In this document: one piece after another, positions 9,125 to 17,336 of the stretch
How the letters are laid out: every line of letters starts with the position of its first letter
How positions within the stretch are numbered: position 1 is the first letter of the stretch
Source: Clostridium felsineum DSM 794
GTDB taxonomy: Bacteria > Bacillota > Clostridia > Clostridiales > Clostridiaceae
DNA length: 64,000 bases
Direction: 5' to 3'
Assembly (NCBI RefSeq): GCF_002006355.2
Contig: NZ_CP096980.1
Location: 4,402,001-4,466,000, forward strand
Program-made: the position numbers and the translations under genes
The notes under the pieces: model-generated
The model's input: only the letters and a program-made list of their open reading frames with translations
Told to the model about the DNA's origin: nothing
Databases searched by the model: none

Positions 9125-9173
9125 TTGGAAAAATCCTTTACTAATGTTATAATTATTATGAACATATTAGTAA
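9125..9173 (+). promoter_or_regulatory. promoter with overlapping inverted repeat before the ECF S-component gene
   Basis: TTGGAA (9125-9130) and TATAAT (9148-9153) lie 17 bp apart on the plus strand. An inverted repeat, TTACTAATGTT (from 9138) and AACATATTAGTAA (9161-9173), brackets the -10 box and the likely start site, the position of a repressor operator. The regulator is not known. Confidence 0.55.
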
Positions 9174-9212
9174 TATTTATTATTAACTAACATTTATTAT
9201 AGGAGGCTTTGT

Positions 9213-9761
9213 ATGAAACAAAATACTAAAAACTTATCAAGAGCAGCACTACTACTCGCAATCGCAATTGTATTTCAATTTATAGGAAAAAACTTCCCAG
9301 ATAGTCAAGTATTTGTGGGACCCGCTGTAAACGCAATTTTAATATTATCTGCTTTCGTATCAGGAACTGGACTTGGAATAATGGTTGGTATATTCACTCC
9401 ACTTTTAGCTTTTTTATTAGGTCAATTAAATCCTATGCTTGGACCTTTTATCCCTTTTGTAATGATTGGAAACGCACTTTATGTTTTATGTTTTGGATTA
9501 CTTAAAAACAAAGGCATAATTTTAAGCTATACAGGAATTGTAATTGCTTCTGTTGTAAAATTTGCATTTTTAGACTTATCTGCTACAAAAATTGTACACG
9601 CTTTAAACATCTTACCAAAGGGGCAAAAAGGACAACTAGCAACCAAACTTTTAGCAAAATCCATGACAACTCCTCAGCTTATAACTGGATTAATTGGTGG
9701 AATTATAGCTGTAATTATAATAAGTATTCTAAAAAGAAATAAGGTTTTAAATAATAATTAA
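9213..9761 (+). CDS. ECF transporter S component family protein
   Basis: A 182-residue, very hydrophobic protein with five or six membrane segments, resembling substrate-binding S components of energy-coupling-factor vitamin or metal transporters. The start MKQNTKNLSRAALLLAIAIVF is typical of the fold. ATG at 9213 follows AGGAGG. The shared A and T components are usually encoded elsewhere, and none is adjacent here. No riboswitch could be recognised in the roughly 90-bp leader, so the substrate cannot be named. The gene is monocistronic, divergent from licT, and ends at a shared terminator. Confidence 0.75.
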   Translation: MKQNTKNLSRAALLLAIAIVFQFIGKNFPDSQVFVGPAVNAILILSAFVSGTGLGIMVGIFTPLLAFLLGQLNPMLGPFIPFVMIGNALYVLCFGLLKNKGIILSYTGIVIASVVKFAFLDLSATKIVHALNILPKGQKGQLATKLLAKSMTTPQLITGLIGGIIAVIIISILKRNKVLNNN

Positions 9762-9776
9762 ATTTATATTTAGAAA

Positions 9777-9805
9777 GGACGCTCTAATTTGCAGTGTCCC
9801 TTCTT
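9777..9805 (+). terminator. terminator after the ECF S-component gene
   Basis: GGACGCT pairs with AGTGTCC (one G-U pair), followed by CTTCTTTTT. It overlaps the 3' end of the convergent CPBP gene. Confidence 0.7.
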
Positions 9806-10611
9806 TTTATCATAAAAATAATTAAAAAGCCTAATAAAACAGTAAAAGTAACCGCAAGCCCTCCTTCAGGACCAACTAATCCCCCATTGATAATATTATT
9901 TACTGGAACTTTTATATTATAAATCCCCTTAATCACTATACCACTATCAGCAAAGCCCCATACATTACTTTCAAAATAATCCCACATTATATGAAAACCT
10001 ATAGGAAGCCATATATTAAACTTAAAAGTCATATAGGCAAAAAGCATTCCTATAAGAAAAACATTCATAAAAAATAGAACTCCCACATTAGGATTTAAGC
10101 CATGAAGTAGTGAAAATAGAATAGATGCTATAACCGCTGCTATAATTTTTTTGTTCTTTTCTGAAATACTTCTGAGGCAGTACCCTCTAAAAAATGTTTC
10201 CTCTGCAAAGCCCACTAAAATAAATAATATTAAGCCGTTAAAAGTTCCTGCTGTAAAATTAGGTTTTAATATACTTCCTACGAAAATTGCATTTTTGCTG
10301 AAAAGAAGTATAACTAGAACAATACTTATTGCAGCTGCTCCACAAACTAGTCCTACTATTAACGTTAAAACTGACCTTTTGCCTTTTGAAAACCCCAGCA
10401 TTTCAAGTGGCTTTTTTTCAACATACTTCCATAGAATTATAGGAATAACTATAAACGCTATCTCTTGAGCATACTGTGCCAAATTATGATGTCCATACGT
10501 CACCAGTTCATATAGGATTAATACCACTATAATAAGAACAAAACAAATTACAACCTTAAAGCCACTTCTAAGTTTTGAGTATCTTTGAGCTAAAGTTAAT
10601 TTTTTGTCCAT
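9784..10611 (-). CDS. CPBP family intramembrane metalloprotease (CAAX/Abi)
   Basis: Membrane protease-like protein of 275 residues with about eight hydrophobic segments. All three CPBP motifs are present: EETFFRGYC (EExxxR) near residue 136, FSLLHG (FxxxH) near 170, and HIMWDYFES (HxxxD/N) near 207. These residues place the active site in the membrane. Such proteins process prenylated proteins or peptides in some systems and confer bacteriocin immunity in others. It lies next to a degenerate site-2-protease-like gene on the same strand, about 60 bp away, which may mean a joint role. The substrate is unknown. Confidence 0.85.
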   Translation of the reverse strand: MDKKLTLAQRYSKLRSGFKVVICFVLIIVVLILYELVTYGHHNLAQYAQEIAFIVIPIILWKYVEKKPLEMLGFSKGKRSVLTLIVGLVCGAAAISIVLVILLFSKNAIFVGSILKPNFTAGTFNGLILFILVGFAEETFFRGYCLRSISEKNKKIIAAVIASILFSLLHGLNPNVGVLFFMNVFLIGMLFAYMTFKFNIWLPIGFHIMWDYFESNVWGFADSGIVIKGIYNIKVPVNNIINGGLVGPEGGLAVTFTVLLGFLIIFMIKRRDTAN

Positions 10612-10672
10612 AAATAATCCTCCTACTCATATTAGTAACCCCATTTTATACTTTCCTTCATATTATCACCAC

Positions 10673-11791
10673 TTAACTATTTTTAAGATTAATCATATTT
10701 TTTTCCATCTCATATACTCCATAGCCAAACCACATTTCACCTTTACTTTTTATCAAATTATTTATATCCATTAAATAATCATAATTATTTTCTATATCAA
10801 GTATATGCTCTAGAAATATCTTAGTATAATTTTTTTTCTTTCCATCTCCATTATATAAAAATTTTCTAAAATAATCATATAATTCAACAGCTTCTTTTCT
10901 ATTTTTATCAATTAAAGCTAGGTATAAAATGTATCTATAAATTAAATTCAAAACCTTTCTCGAGAACTTTGGCTTTCCAACTAAAAGATTTCTTTTTTTA
11001 ACTGTATACTCTGTAAACTTTCTAATATTACTTGGTACTTCTTTTATTACTCCACCTAATCGAAGATAAATTATATACGATACATAATCTATTTTAGATA
11101 ACATTTCATCATCACTATAATTTTTAGATTTTATATCCTTTCCAAAATCAATATATCTCTCAATTAAATAACTAAACCGATCTATTTCTTTAGTTCCATC
11201 ATAAAATACAGCCAGTAAAATCATTTCTTGCACTAAATTTTCTTCAGATGCCTTTCTCATATTTAAAACACGTTTTACATTTCCGCTGAAAATAGCTACA
11301 AATGCCAAAAGCTCCGCTACAACAGTTGTGACAATTAAAAATCTCTTAAACTCTTCATTATTAGTAGCTACTGTAAAAATCAAAGCAAGTGCTGCTATTA
11401 TAATTATTACATCTGAAAAGATTCCAGAACATAATACTATTTTTAAATTTCTATTTACCTTATAAAATTCTTTTTCAGATTTTACATCTGGCATATGTAC
11501 TCCTTGCATATTTCCAAAAAAGCCAGGATACACTTTCATCTTAAATTTAATTTGGAGCTTGCCCTTATACTTAAAAAAAGCAAAAGGTCCAATACATATT
11601 ACTTGAGACTGTATTTTAAACATTCTACCAACTAAAATATAGCTAATTTCTTGAATTACTATACACATTATAGCTGCTAATAAAATTTCTAAAATTAATT
11701 TTGCTTCACTCACAATATTCCATTTTGAAATATATAACCCCAAAAATAAAAAAGCTAAAATCGTTATTATACCATTTATCCTTCTCTTCAC
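10673..11791 (-). CDS. membrane protein resembling a degenerate M50 (site-2) protease
   Basis: Unassigned protein of 372 residues starting at GTG after a GAGG site. The N-terminal 190 residues hold four or five membrane segments; the rest is a soluble, charged, helical domain. The segment VIQEISYILVGRMFKIQ followed by an IGPFAFF stretch resembles the HExxH region and following strand of M50 proteases, and LCSGIFSDVIIII resembles the AGPxxN helix. The catalytic HExxH is replaced by QEISY, so no protease activity is expected. It lies upstream of the CPBP protease gene on the same strand. The M50 relation is inference and would need a profile search. Confidence 0.55.
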   Translation of the reverse strand: MKRRINGIITILAFLFLGLYISKWNIVSEAKLILEILLAAIMCIVIQEISYILVGRMFKIQSQVICIGPFAFFKYKGKLQIKFKMKVYPGFFGNMQGVHMPDVKSEKEFYKVNRNLKIVLCSGIFSDVIIIIAALALIFTVATNNEEFKRFLIVTTVVAELLAFVAIFSGNVKRVLNMRKASEENLVQEMILLAVFYDGTKEIDRFSYLIERYIDFGKDIKSKNYSDDEMLSKIDYVSYIIYLRLGGVIKEVPSNIRKFTEYTVKKRNLLVGKPKFSRKVLNLIYRYILYLALIDKNRKEAVELYDYFRKFLYNGDGKKKNYTKIFLEHILDIENNYDYLMDINNLIKSKGEMWFGYGVYEMEKNMINLKNS

Positions 11792-11869
11792 TCATTTAAC
11801 CTCAACTTTCTCTTTTAGTTTTAATAATGCTATAATAAATTATACAACAAAACAGGAGGTTTTTTAAAA

Positions 11870-12535
11870 TTGTACAACTATATATTATTTGATCTTGACG
11901 GAACCCTAACAGATTCAGCTGAGGGAATAACAAAATCAGTACAATATTCGCTAAACAAATTCAACATAAAAGTAGACGATATATCTTCCCTAAATAAATT
12001 TGTAGGCCCACCCCTTAAGGCATCTTTTATGGATTATTATGATTTTGATGAAGACAAAGCAAACACTGCAATTTCTTATTACAGAGAATACTTTAAAGCT
12101 AAAGGCATGTTTGAAAACAGAGTTTATGAAGGAATTGAAACTCTTCTTACAGCTTTAAAAGCTAAAGGCTTTCACCTGGTAGTTGCTACTTCAAAACCCA
12201 CTGTATTTTCAGAACAAATACTTAAACATTTTAAGTTAAAAGAGTACTTTGATAAAATAGTTGGTAGTTCTCTCGATGGCAGTTTAAGTAAAAAAGAAGA
12301 TGTAATAAATTATGCCCTTAAAAGTCTTAATATAGACTCTAGTGACGCAATAATGATTGGAGATAGAAAATATGATATAATCGGTGCTTTTAAAAACAAT
12401 CTCCCTTCAATAGGGGTTACTTATGGTTTTGGTTCCTCTGAAGAACTAAAAGAGGCTGGCGCTGACTATATTGTTAATAGTGTGGACGAGCTCTATAAGA
12501 AAATATTAGAGATAAGTAATGTAGTTTTTTCTTAA
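11870..12535 (+). CDS. HAD-superfamily phosphatase, phosphoglycolate-phosphatase-like
   Basis: HAD subfamily IA hydrolase of 221 residues. Motif I is FDLDGTLTDS near the N-terminus with two catalytic Asp residues, motif II is VVATSKP, the Lys is in LSKKEDVI, and motif III is MIGDRKYDIIGA. An alpha-helical cap lies between motifs I and II. This resembles PGP/Gph/PpaX proteins. The start is TTG at 11870, 11 bases after a perfect AGGAGGT site. It is a single gene between divergent and convergent neighbours. The substrate cannot be deduced. Confidence 0.88.
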   Translation: MYNYILFDLDGTLTDSAEGITKSVQYSLNKFNIKVDDISSLNKFVGPPLKASFMDYYDFDEDKANTAISYYREYFKAKGMFENRVYEGIETLLTALKAKGFHLVVATSKPTVFSEQILKHFKLKEYFDKIVGSSLDGSLSKKEDVINYALKSLNIDSSDAIMIGDRKYDIIGAFKNNLPSIGVTYGFGSSEELKEAGADYIVNSVDELYKKILEISNVVFS

Positions 12536-12541
12536 TTATTC

Positions 12542-12581
12542 ATAAAAGTAAGAGAGGCACTAATACCTCTCTTACTTTTAT
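12542..12581. terminator. bidirectional terminator
   Basis: A 14-bp perfect stem (AAAAGTAAGAGAGG/CCTCTCTTACTTTT) flanked by A and T runs, placed exactly between the convergent HAD and transporter genes. Confidence 0.9.
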
Positions 12582-12582
12582 A

Positions 12583-13947
12583 TTATTTCTTTCTAGCCTT
12601 AAGTTCTGATAAAATTTTAGGATATTCTTTATCTAGTTTATATGGTAATAATAGAATTATTTCAATAGCAACAAATACAATAGGAATAGCTATAAACAAA
12701 AATTTTATTGAAGACAAAGCTGTTGCTGATTGTGTTGCTGCACCTCCCACATATCCACCAAAAGCCAATATCCATCCTATAATTGCTGAACCTAATCCTG
12801 AACCTGCTTTTCCTCCATAACTTTGTGCACTAAAAATTAATCCTTCTGTTCTTATTTTAAATTTCCATTCTCCATACTCAACAGTATCTGCAAGCATGGC
12901 AAAGTTCACTCCCATAATTGGAGAAAAACCTATCCCTTTTAGTATTGAACCAATAATAACAATTGTAACATTTGAGGGATTTATAATTGTAACTAAACAT
13001 CCTAATACCATTATAAATAAACCTACTATGGCAACATTTCTTTTACCAAACCTTTTAACAAATGGTGGAAGTAAAAACATTGCTAAAAGCATTGGCAAAT
13101 ATAAACACATCGTAATTATTCCAGTAAGTGAACTGTCCTTTAAAATATACTGTGAATAATATACTCCCATTCCGACCATAACGCCCATCATTACTCCATT
13201 AGAAAGTCCAACTAGGGTTAGTATAACCCAATATTTATTCTTAAACAGAGATTTTACTCCAATACCTATAGGTACACTCTCAAATTTCTCCTTATTCTCT
13301 GAAAGTTCAACCCTCTCTTTTGTATTAAAAAAGCTTATCAAATACAATACTGTTGCTATAACTCCAAATATTGCATATGCAAGTGTCCATGCTTTAGATC
13401 CTCCTCCCAGCATTTTAACAAAAGGAAGTGTCAAGGTAGTTATTGCAAGATTTGAACCTATAGCAAATATCATTCTGATAATATTTAAAAGAGAACGTTC
13501 ATATTGATCCTGAGTAATCAACGAACCTAAAACTCCGTAAGGAACATTTATTGATGTATATATTATATTTACAAGATTGTATGTAATAAAAATGTATATT
13601 AATTTAGCCTTATCTGTAAGCGAATCAGGAACAGAAAACATTAAAACAGCTGCAATTCCAAAAGGTATTGCCATTCTTAAAAGCCACGGACGAGCTTTTC
13701 CATATTTTGTTTTTGTTTTATCTACAATTATTCCCATCAATATATCAAGTATTCCATCTAATAAACGTGAAATTATCATTATAGAACCAATTGCTGCTGC
13801 ACTTACCTTAGCCACATCTGTATAATAAAATACTAAAAATGCACCCATAGAACCATATATTATATTATTTGACAAATCACCAAAAGCATATGATATTTTT
13901 TCTTTAAAGCTAACCTTAATATTTGAATTTAAAGCTTTCATATTCAT
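12583..13947 (-). CDS. glycoside-pentoside-hexuronide (GPH) cation symporter
   Basis: A 454-residue transporter with twelve predicted membrane segments. The GPH hallmark is visible in the first loops: YAFGDLSNNIIYG and RLLDGILDILMG, then DKTKTKYGKARPWLL. Members such as MelB, XynB and YicJ import glycosides with Na+ or H+. The rhamnosidase-like hydrolase gene lies about 90 bp upstream on the same strand, which suggests this carrier imports a rhamnoside or similar glycoside for intracellular cleavage. The substrate is inferred. Confidence 0.9.
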   Translation of the reverse strand: MNMKALNSNIKVSFKEKISYAFGDLSNNIIYGSMGAFLVFYYTDVAKVSAAAIGSIMIISRLLDGILDILMGIIVDKTKTKYGKARPWLLRMAIPFGIAAVLMFSVPDSLTDKAKLIYIFITYNLVNIIYTSINVPYGVLGSLITQDQYERSLLNIIRMIFAIGSNLAITTLTLPFVKMLGGGSKAWTLAYAIFGVIATVLYLISFFNTKERVELSENKEKFESVPIGIGVKSLFKNKYWVILTLVGLSNGVMMGVMVGMGVYYSQYILKDSSLTGIITMCLYLPMLLAMFLLPPFVKRFGKRNVAIVGLFIMVLGCLVTIINPSNVTIVIIGSILKGIGFSPIMGVNFAMLADTVEYGEWKFKIRTEGLIFSAQSYGGKAGSGLGSAIIGWILAFGGYVGGAATQSATALSSIKFLFIAIPIVFVAIEIILLLPYKLDKEYPKILSELKARKK

Positions 13948-14034
13948 ATTTTTCCCACCTTATTAAATCTATTTGTCTTAAGTAAATGTTTTCACTGGTA
14001 TTTATAACTTCTCATTCCCATATCTCTTTTATCT

Positions 14035-15588
14035 TTAAATTAAATATTCTCGTATAAAGTATGTTGGGGTACAACTCCAAGCATGACAATAGCTGTTAAT
14101 TAAATTACTTCCGTATGGAGAATATTTTTCGTCTTGAGGATCATATAATTCCCAAAAAGTATCAGCTCCAGCTTCTATCATTTTTCCCCAATATGCTTTC
14201 ATTTGATCAATAGCAAACTCCTTATTACCACTTAATATAAGAGCTTCTATTAAGTGATGATAGGCATATGGTGTTACAAGTTTTATCGTAGGCTTTCTCT
14301 CAAATAATCTCTTCATCAATCTTTTACTATCCTCCTTGGAAATTACACCAGCAATAACCATCCATATCTGAGTAGCCCATGAGATTTGCCTCTTTTCACC
14401 TCCAATGAATAGTTTTTCTTTTTCATCCCAAAATTTATTTAAAGCTGCACTTGTAAGTTCTTTTATTTTTAATCTTAAAAAATTTCTTTGTTCATAGTTA
14501 AACTCTTCTGCTATCTGTAATGCCTTTTTAGCACAATATATAAGTATAGCTTGAGCTGATGCCTGTCTTTCTAATTCCTGATTCCAATCTACAAAAACAT
14601 AAAAATCTCCATTTTCTTTTAAAATATTATCATCACCTAAATTTTCCATAACTATTTCAATTTGTCTATATGCTGTACTCCATAAATCTCTTACAATATT
14701 TTTATCTTTTGTCTCTTTATAATAATCATATAGTACATCTATAAAAAACAAAGAATAATCCCAAAAATACGAATCATCTGCCATTATTTTAGGTTCTATA
14801 AATAAACAAGCAGGAACTTGTCCCTTGTTGTCTTGAACTCCTGCAAATAGATATAAACATCTCTTTACAAGATCATAATTTTTAAAGGTTTTATAATTTG
14901 AAATAGCTTGAAGTCTCAAGTCACCTAACCATAATCTTCTATCTCTTTTAGGTCCATCTTCAAATACATCCTGCATACAATCTTCTAGAGTCTTAATACT
15001 AACATTATCCATTTTCTTTAAATCATTATTTACATTTTCCGGAAGCCCTTTTATGAGTGTTCTATCTCCCGAGGTTACAGTTGTACAATAAATTTCATCA
15101 AAAACCACCTTATATTTAGCCGATGTATCTAATACTTCTATCTTTAAATATCTAAAACTATATCTTCTTGGTAACGTAATTACTTCTGAAATAACATCTA
15201 TTGTTATAATCTCTTCTTGGAGCCAAGAACTACTTATCCATCCTTTATAGCTAGAAAATGGCTCTTTCATCTCACAAGGCATTTCACCTAAAATAACCTT
15301 CATACGAAGTGGCGCATCTTGCGGACTTCCAACAGTCCTAATTTTCATACTTAAGTATCCAACCTCATGGTCTGAAAAATCTACAATAAAGCTGTCTCCC
15401 TTTCCACATACTTTTTTATCTAAATCTTTTATATCTCCAATTTTATTCACTTTCCATCCATGAATAAAATTTTTATCATTTACAACCTCTACTAAATTTT
15501 TACCATAAACTTTTGATTTCTTAAGCCTTGGTTTTAACTTTTCTGCAATATCTATAAATTTTTTGTTACGTACTATAGCGTCTTCCAT
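14035..15588 (-). CDS. alpha-L-rhamnosidase-like glycoside hydrolase (GH78-type, six-hairpin)
   Basis: Likely intracellular hydrolase of about 517 residues without a signal peptide. An N-terminal beta-rich part (residues 45-190) is followed by an (alpha/alpha)6 barrel. The barrel start has EDGPKRDRRLWLGDLRLQA, the equivalent of the DxPQRxERxGWxGD catalytic motif of GH78, and later WELYDPQDEKYSPYGSNLIN and SYCHAWSCTPTYFI near the C-terminus match the family ending. It is short for GH78, which often exceeds 800 residues. The start at 15588 (MEDAIV) follows GGTG; an upstream in-frame extension of 26 codons is unlikely. It pairs with the GPH transporter and is divergent from an AraC regulator. 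Rhamnose specificity is inference. Confidence 0.75.
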   Translation of the reverse strand: MEDAIVRNKKFIDIAEKLKPRLKKSKVYGKNLVEVVNDKNFIHGWKVNKIGDIKDLDKKVCGKGDSFIVDFSDHEVGYLSMKIRTVGSPQDAPLRMKVILGEMPCEMKEPFSSYKGWISSSWLQEEIITIDVISEVITLPRRYSFRYLKIEVLDTSAKYKVVFDEIYCTTVTSGDRTLIKGLPENVNNDLKKMDNVSIKTLEDCMQDVFEDGPKRDRRLWLGDLRLQAISNYKTFKNYDLVKRCLYLFAGVQDNKGQVPACLFIEPKIMADDSYFWDYSLFFIDVLYDYYKETKDKNIVRDLWSTAYRQIEIVMENLGDDNILKENGDFYVFVDWNQELERQASAQAILIYCAKKALQIAEEFNYEQRNFLRLKIKELTSAALNKFWDEKEKLFIGGEKRQISWATQIWMVIAGVISKEDSKRLMKRLFERKPTIKLVTPYAYHHLIEALILSGNKEFAIDQMKAYWGKMIEAGADTFWELYDPQDEKYSPYGSNLINSYCHAWSCTPTYFIREYLI

Positions 15589-15679
15589 ATTTTCACCATC
15601 CAAACTTTTTTTATATCGTTTACATGTTAATAATAATTTATATACCGCCGAAAACCAATAACACAATTTGCTTAAAAAA

Positions 15680-15841
15680 GCTTACATTTTTTAATCTATA
15701 TTTTTTTGTTTCAACTCTATATTTTTTAAAATATATAATCTGTTACTTGACTTTAATAGCTTTGTTATTCATAATATGTATTATAATTTTCACTATAAAG
15801 GCTTACATATTTTATTTATTTTTGCTTACATTTTTTAATCT
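15680..15841. repeat. direct repeats GCTTACATTTTTTAATCT, candidate AraC operators
   Basis: The 18-mer GCTTACATTTTTTAATCT occurs exactly at 15680-15697 and 15824-15841, with a shorter copy GCTTACATATTTTA at 15801-15814 and a GCTTAAAA half-copy at 15670. All lie in the intergenic region between the divergent hydrolase and AraC genes. Direct repeats with this spacing suit AraC-type activators. Confidence 0.6.
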
Positions 15842-15860
15842 TTTATTTAGGGGTGATATT

Positions 15861-16901
15861 TTGAACAATAAAGAATTAGATGTATTTTTAAAAAAATATA
15901 CACAGGATGAACTTATATATAAAGAATACTACTATGCTAAGGATGATAAAAAAGCCTATAAAGAATTTATCAAAAATCTCGACAGGGAGCTTATAATAGC
16001 TAAAAATATTCTTATTCCTGAAGTAAACGATTTTTTCACTTATCTTCCAGAAGAAAATTTATTTTTCAATGAAAAAACAACCTATAATATTTTTGTTACA
16101 AAACATTATAGGTATACTCCTACTTTTAACCATAAGCATGCTTTTTTTGAAATGCTCTATGTTTATTCTGGTTCCTGTAAGCAGAATATTGGCGGAACTG
16201 ATATTATACTAAATACTGGTGATATATGTATAGTCTCTCCTGAAATCGAACACTCTGTAAGTGTATTTGACGACAGCATAATAATTGATGTACTGATTAA
16301 AAAAAGTACTTTTAATGATACTTTTTTAGAAGTGCTCAGTGATGAAAATATATTATCTTCATTTTTTATGAAAATACTATATACCAAACAATACAATAAT
16401 TATATTATTTTTAAAAACAACAATTCAAATGTAACAGATACCATGTTAAATATACTTATTGAAAGTATTGAAAATAAAAAATACTGCAATAAGGTTCTTG
16501 ATAATTTACTTATGATATTATTTGCATATCTTCTTAGAGATGAAAAAAATACAGTTGAGTTACCAAATGAATTGCACAAAAGTACAAAACACATGTCATC
16601 AATCTTAACCTACATGCAAAGTAATTATAAGACTGTTACTTTAGAAGAATTATCAAATAATTTTCATTTTACAGTTCCTTACCTAAGTAAACTAATAAAA
16701 ACCAACACAGGTCATAATTTTAAACAAATAATACAAACAATAAAATTAAATAAGGCAATAGAACTTTTAACATACTCCACCTTAAAAATTCATGACATAA
16801 GTGATATTCTTGGGTATGAAAATAGCACTCATTTTATACGAACCTTTAAAAAAGTCTATAATCTTTCTCCTACTGAATATAAAAAAAGTATTCGTAAATA
16901 G
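15861..16901 (+). CDS. AraC-family regulator with cupin sensor domain
   Basis: A 346-residue regulator. The N-terminal half contains a cupin-like sugar-sensing domain (HKHAFFEMLYVYSGSCKQNI, then LNTGDICIVSPEIEHSV). The C-terminal 100 residues carry the AraC double helix-turn-helix: LEELSNNFHFTVPYLSKLIK and then IHDISDILGYENSTHFIRTF, ending in NLSPTEYKK-like sequence. The start is TTG at 15861, preceded by GGGGTGATATT; the open frame runs 79 codons further upstream through hydrophobic, AT-rich sequence that overlaps the operator repeats and is not credible. It is divergent from the rhamnosidase-like/GPH pair, its probable target. Confidence 0.88.
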   Translation: MNNKELDVFLKKYTQDELIYKEYYYAKDDKKAYKEFIKNLDRELIIAKNILIPEVNDFFTYLPEENLFFNEKTTYNIFVTKHYRYTPTFNHKHAFFEMLYVYSGSCKQNIGGTDIILNTGDICIVSPEIEHSVSVFDDSIIIDVLIKKSTFNDTFLEVLSDENILSSFFMKILYTKQYNNYIIFKNNNSNVTDTMLNILIESIENKKYCNKVLDNLLMILFAYLLRDEKNTVELPNELHKSTKHMSSILTYMQSNYKTVTLEELSNNFHFTVPYLSKLIKTNTGHNFKQIIQTIKLNKAIELLTYSTLKIHDISDILGYENSTHFIRTFKKVYNLSPTEYKKSIRK

Positions 16902-16903
16902 TT

Positions 16904-17242
16904 CTATTCCCATTCTTTCCATACTTCAGGTTTATATCCACAAGTAGCAGCCTTCCCATTTCTTACTACAGGTGTTACTAATACCTCTTGATTATTTAAT
17001 AAAATTTCTTCTTTTACCGAAGCTGTTCTAATTTTATCTAAATTTAAAGCTTTATATTTCTTTGCTTTAATATTTATTAAGTTTTCTAAGCCTACTGCTG
17101 CTTTTACACTATTTAATTCACCTTTGCTAAGTCCCTTTTCTTTTAAATCTATAAACTGATATTTTATCTTTCTTTCCTTAAAATATCTTTCTGCCTTTTT
17201 TGTATCGAAACACTTTTTAGTGCCAAAAATTTGAATATTCAT
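16904..17242 (-). CDS. ArsC/Spx/YffB-family thioredoxin-fold protein
   Basis: A 112-residue protein of the arsenate reductase-like family. It has the N-terminal strand MNIQIFGTKKCFDTKKAERYF, with a single Cys in KKCFD (CXXT-like, not the CXXC of Spx), and the C-terminal VTPVVRNGKAATCGYKPEVWKEW, close to ArsC/YffB endings. The Arg triad of arsenate reductase is not clear, so arsenate reduction is not asserted; a redox or glutathione-independent thiol role is possible. It converges tail-to-tail with the AraC gene with 2 bp between stops. Confidence 0.8.
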   Translation of the reverse strand: MNIQIFGTKKCFDTKKAERYFKERKIKYQFIDLKEKGLSKGELNSVKAAVGLENLINIKAKKYKALNLDKIRTASVKEEILLNNQEVLVTPVVRNGKAATCGYKPEVWKEWE

Positions 17243-17266
17243 ATTTAATTCTCCTTCCGAGAAATT

Positions 17267-17305
17267 TTAAAGACAAGATTTAACTTACTTCATAAATCTT
17301 GTCTT
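17267..17305 (-). terminator. hairpin downstream of the T7SS locus
   Basis: Near-perfect 14-bp stem (AAAGACAAGATTTA/TAAATCTTGTCTTT). It stands after the last TPR gene of the minus-strand cluster; the T run on that strand is weak, so it may be a partial terminator or serve upstream of the ArsC-like gene. Confidence 0.5.
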
Positions 17306-17336
17306 TGATTGATAAACATTTTTATATTCTTTTGCT

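Noticed and set aside
9060..9212. Riboswitch before the ECF S-component gene
   Set aside because: The transcript leader is too short and too AT-rich; no known vitamin riboswitch pattern was recognised.
15624..15860. N-terminal extension of the AraC regulator by 79 codons
   Set aside because: It is hydrophobic, AT-rich, has no ribosome site, and overlaps the operator repeats; TTG at 15861 with GGGGTG upstream is better.
16904..17242. Arsenate reductase function for the ArsC-like protein
   Set aside because: No arsenic genes nearby and the Arg residues of true ArsC are unclear, so only the family is named.
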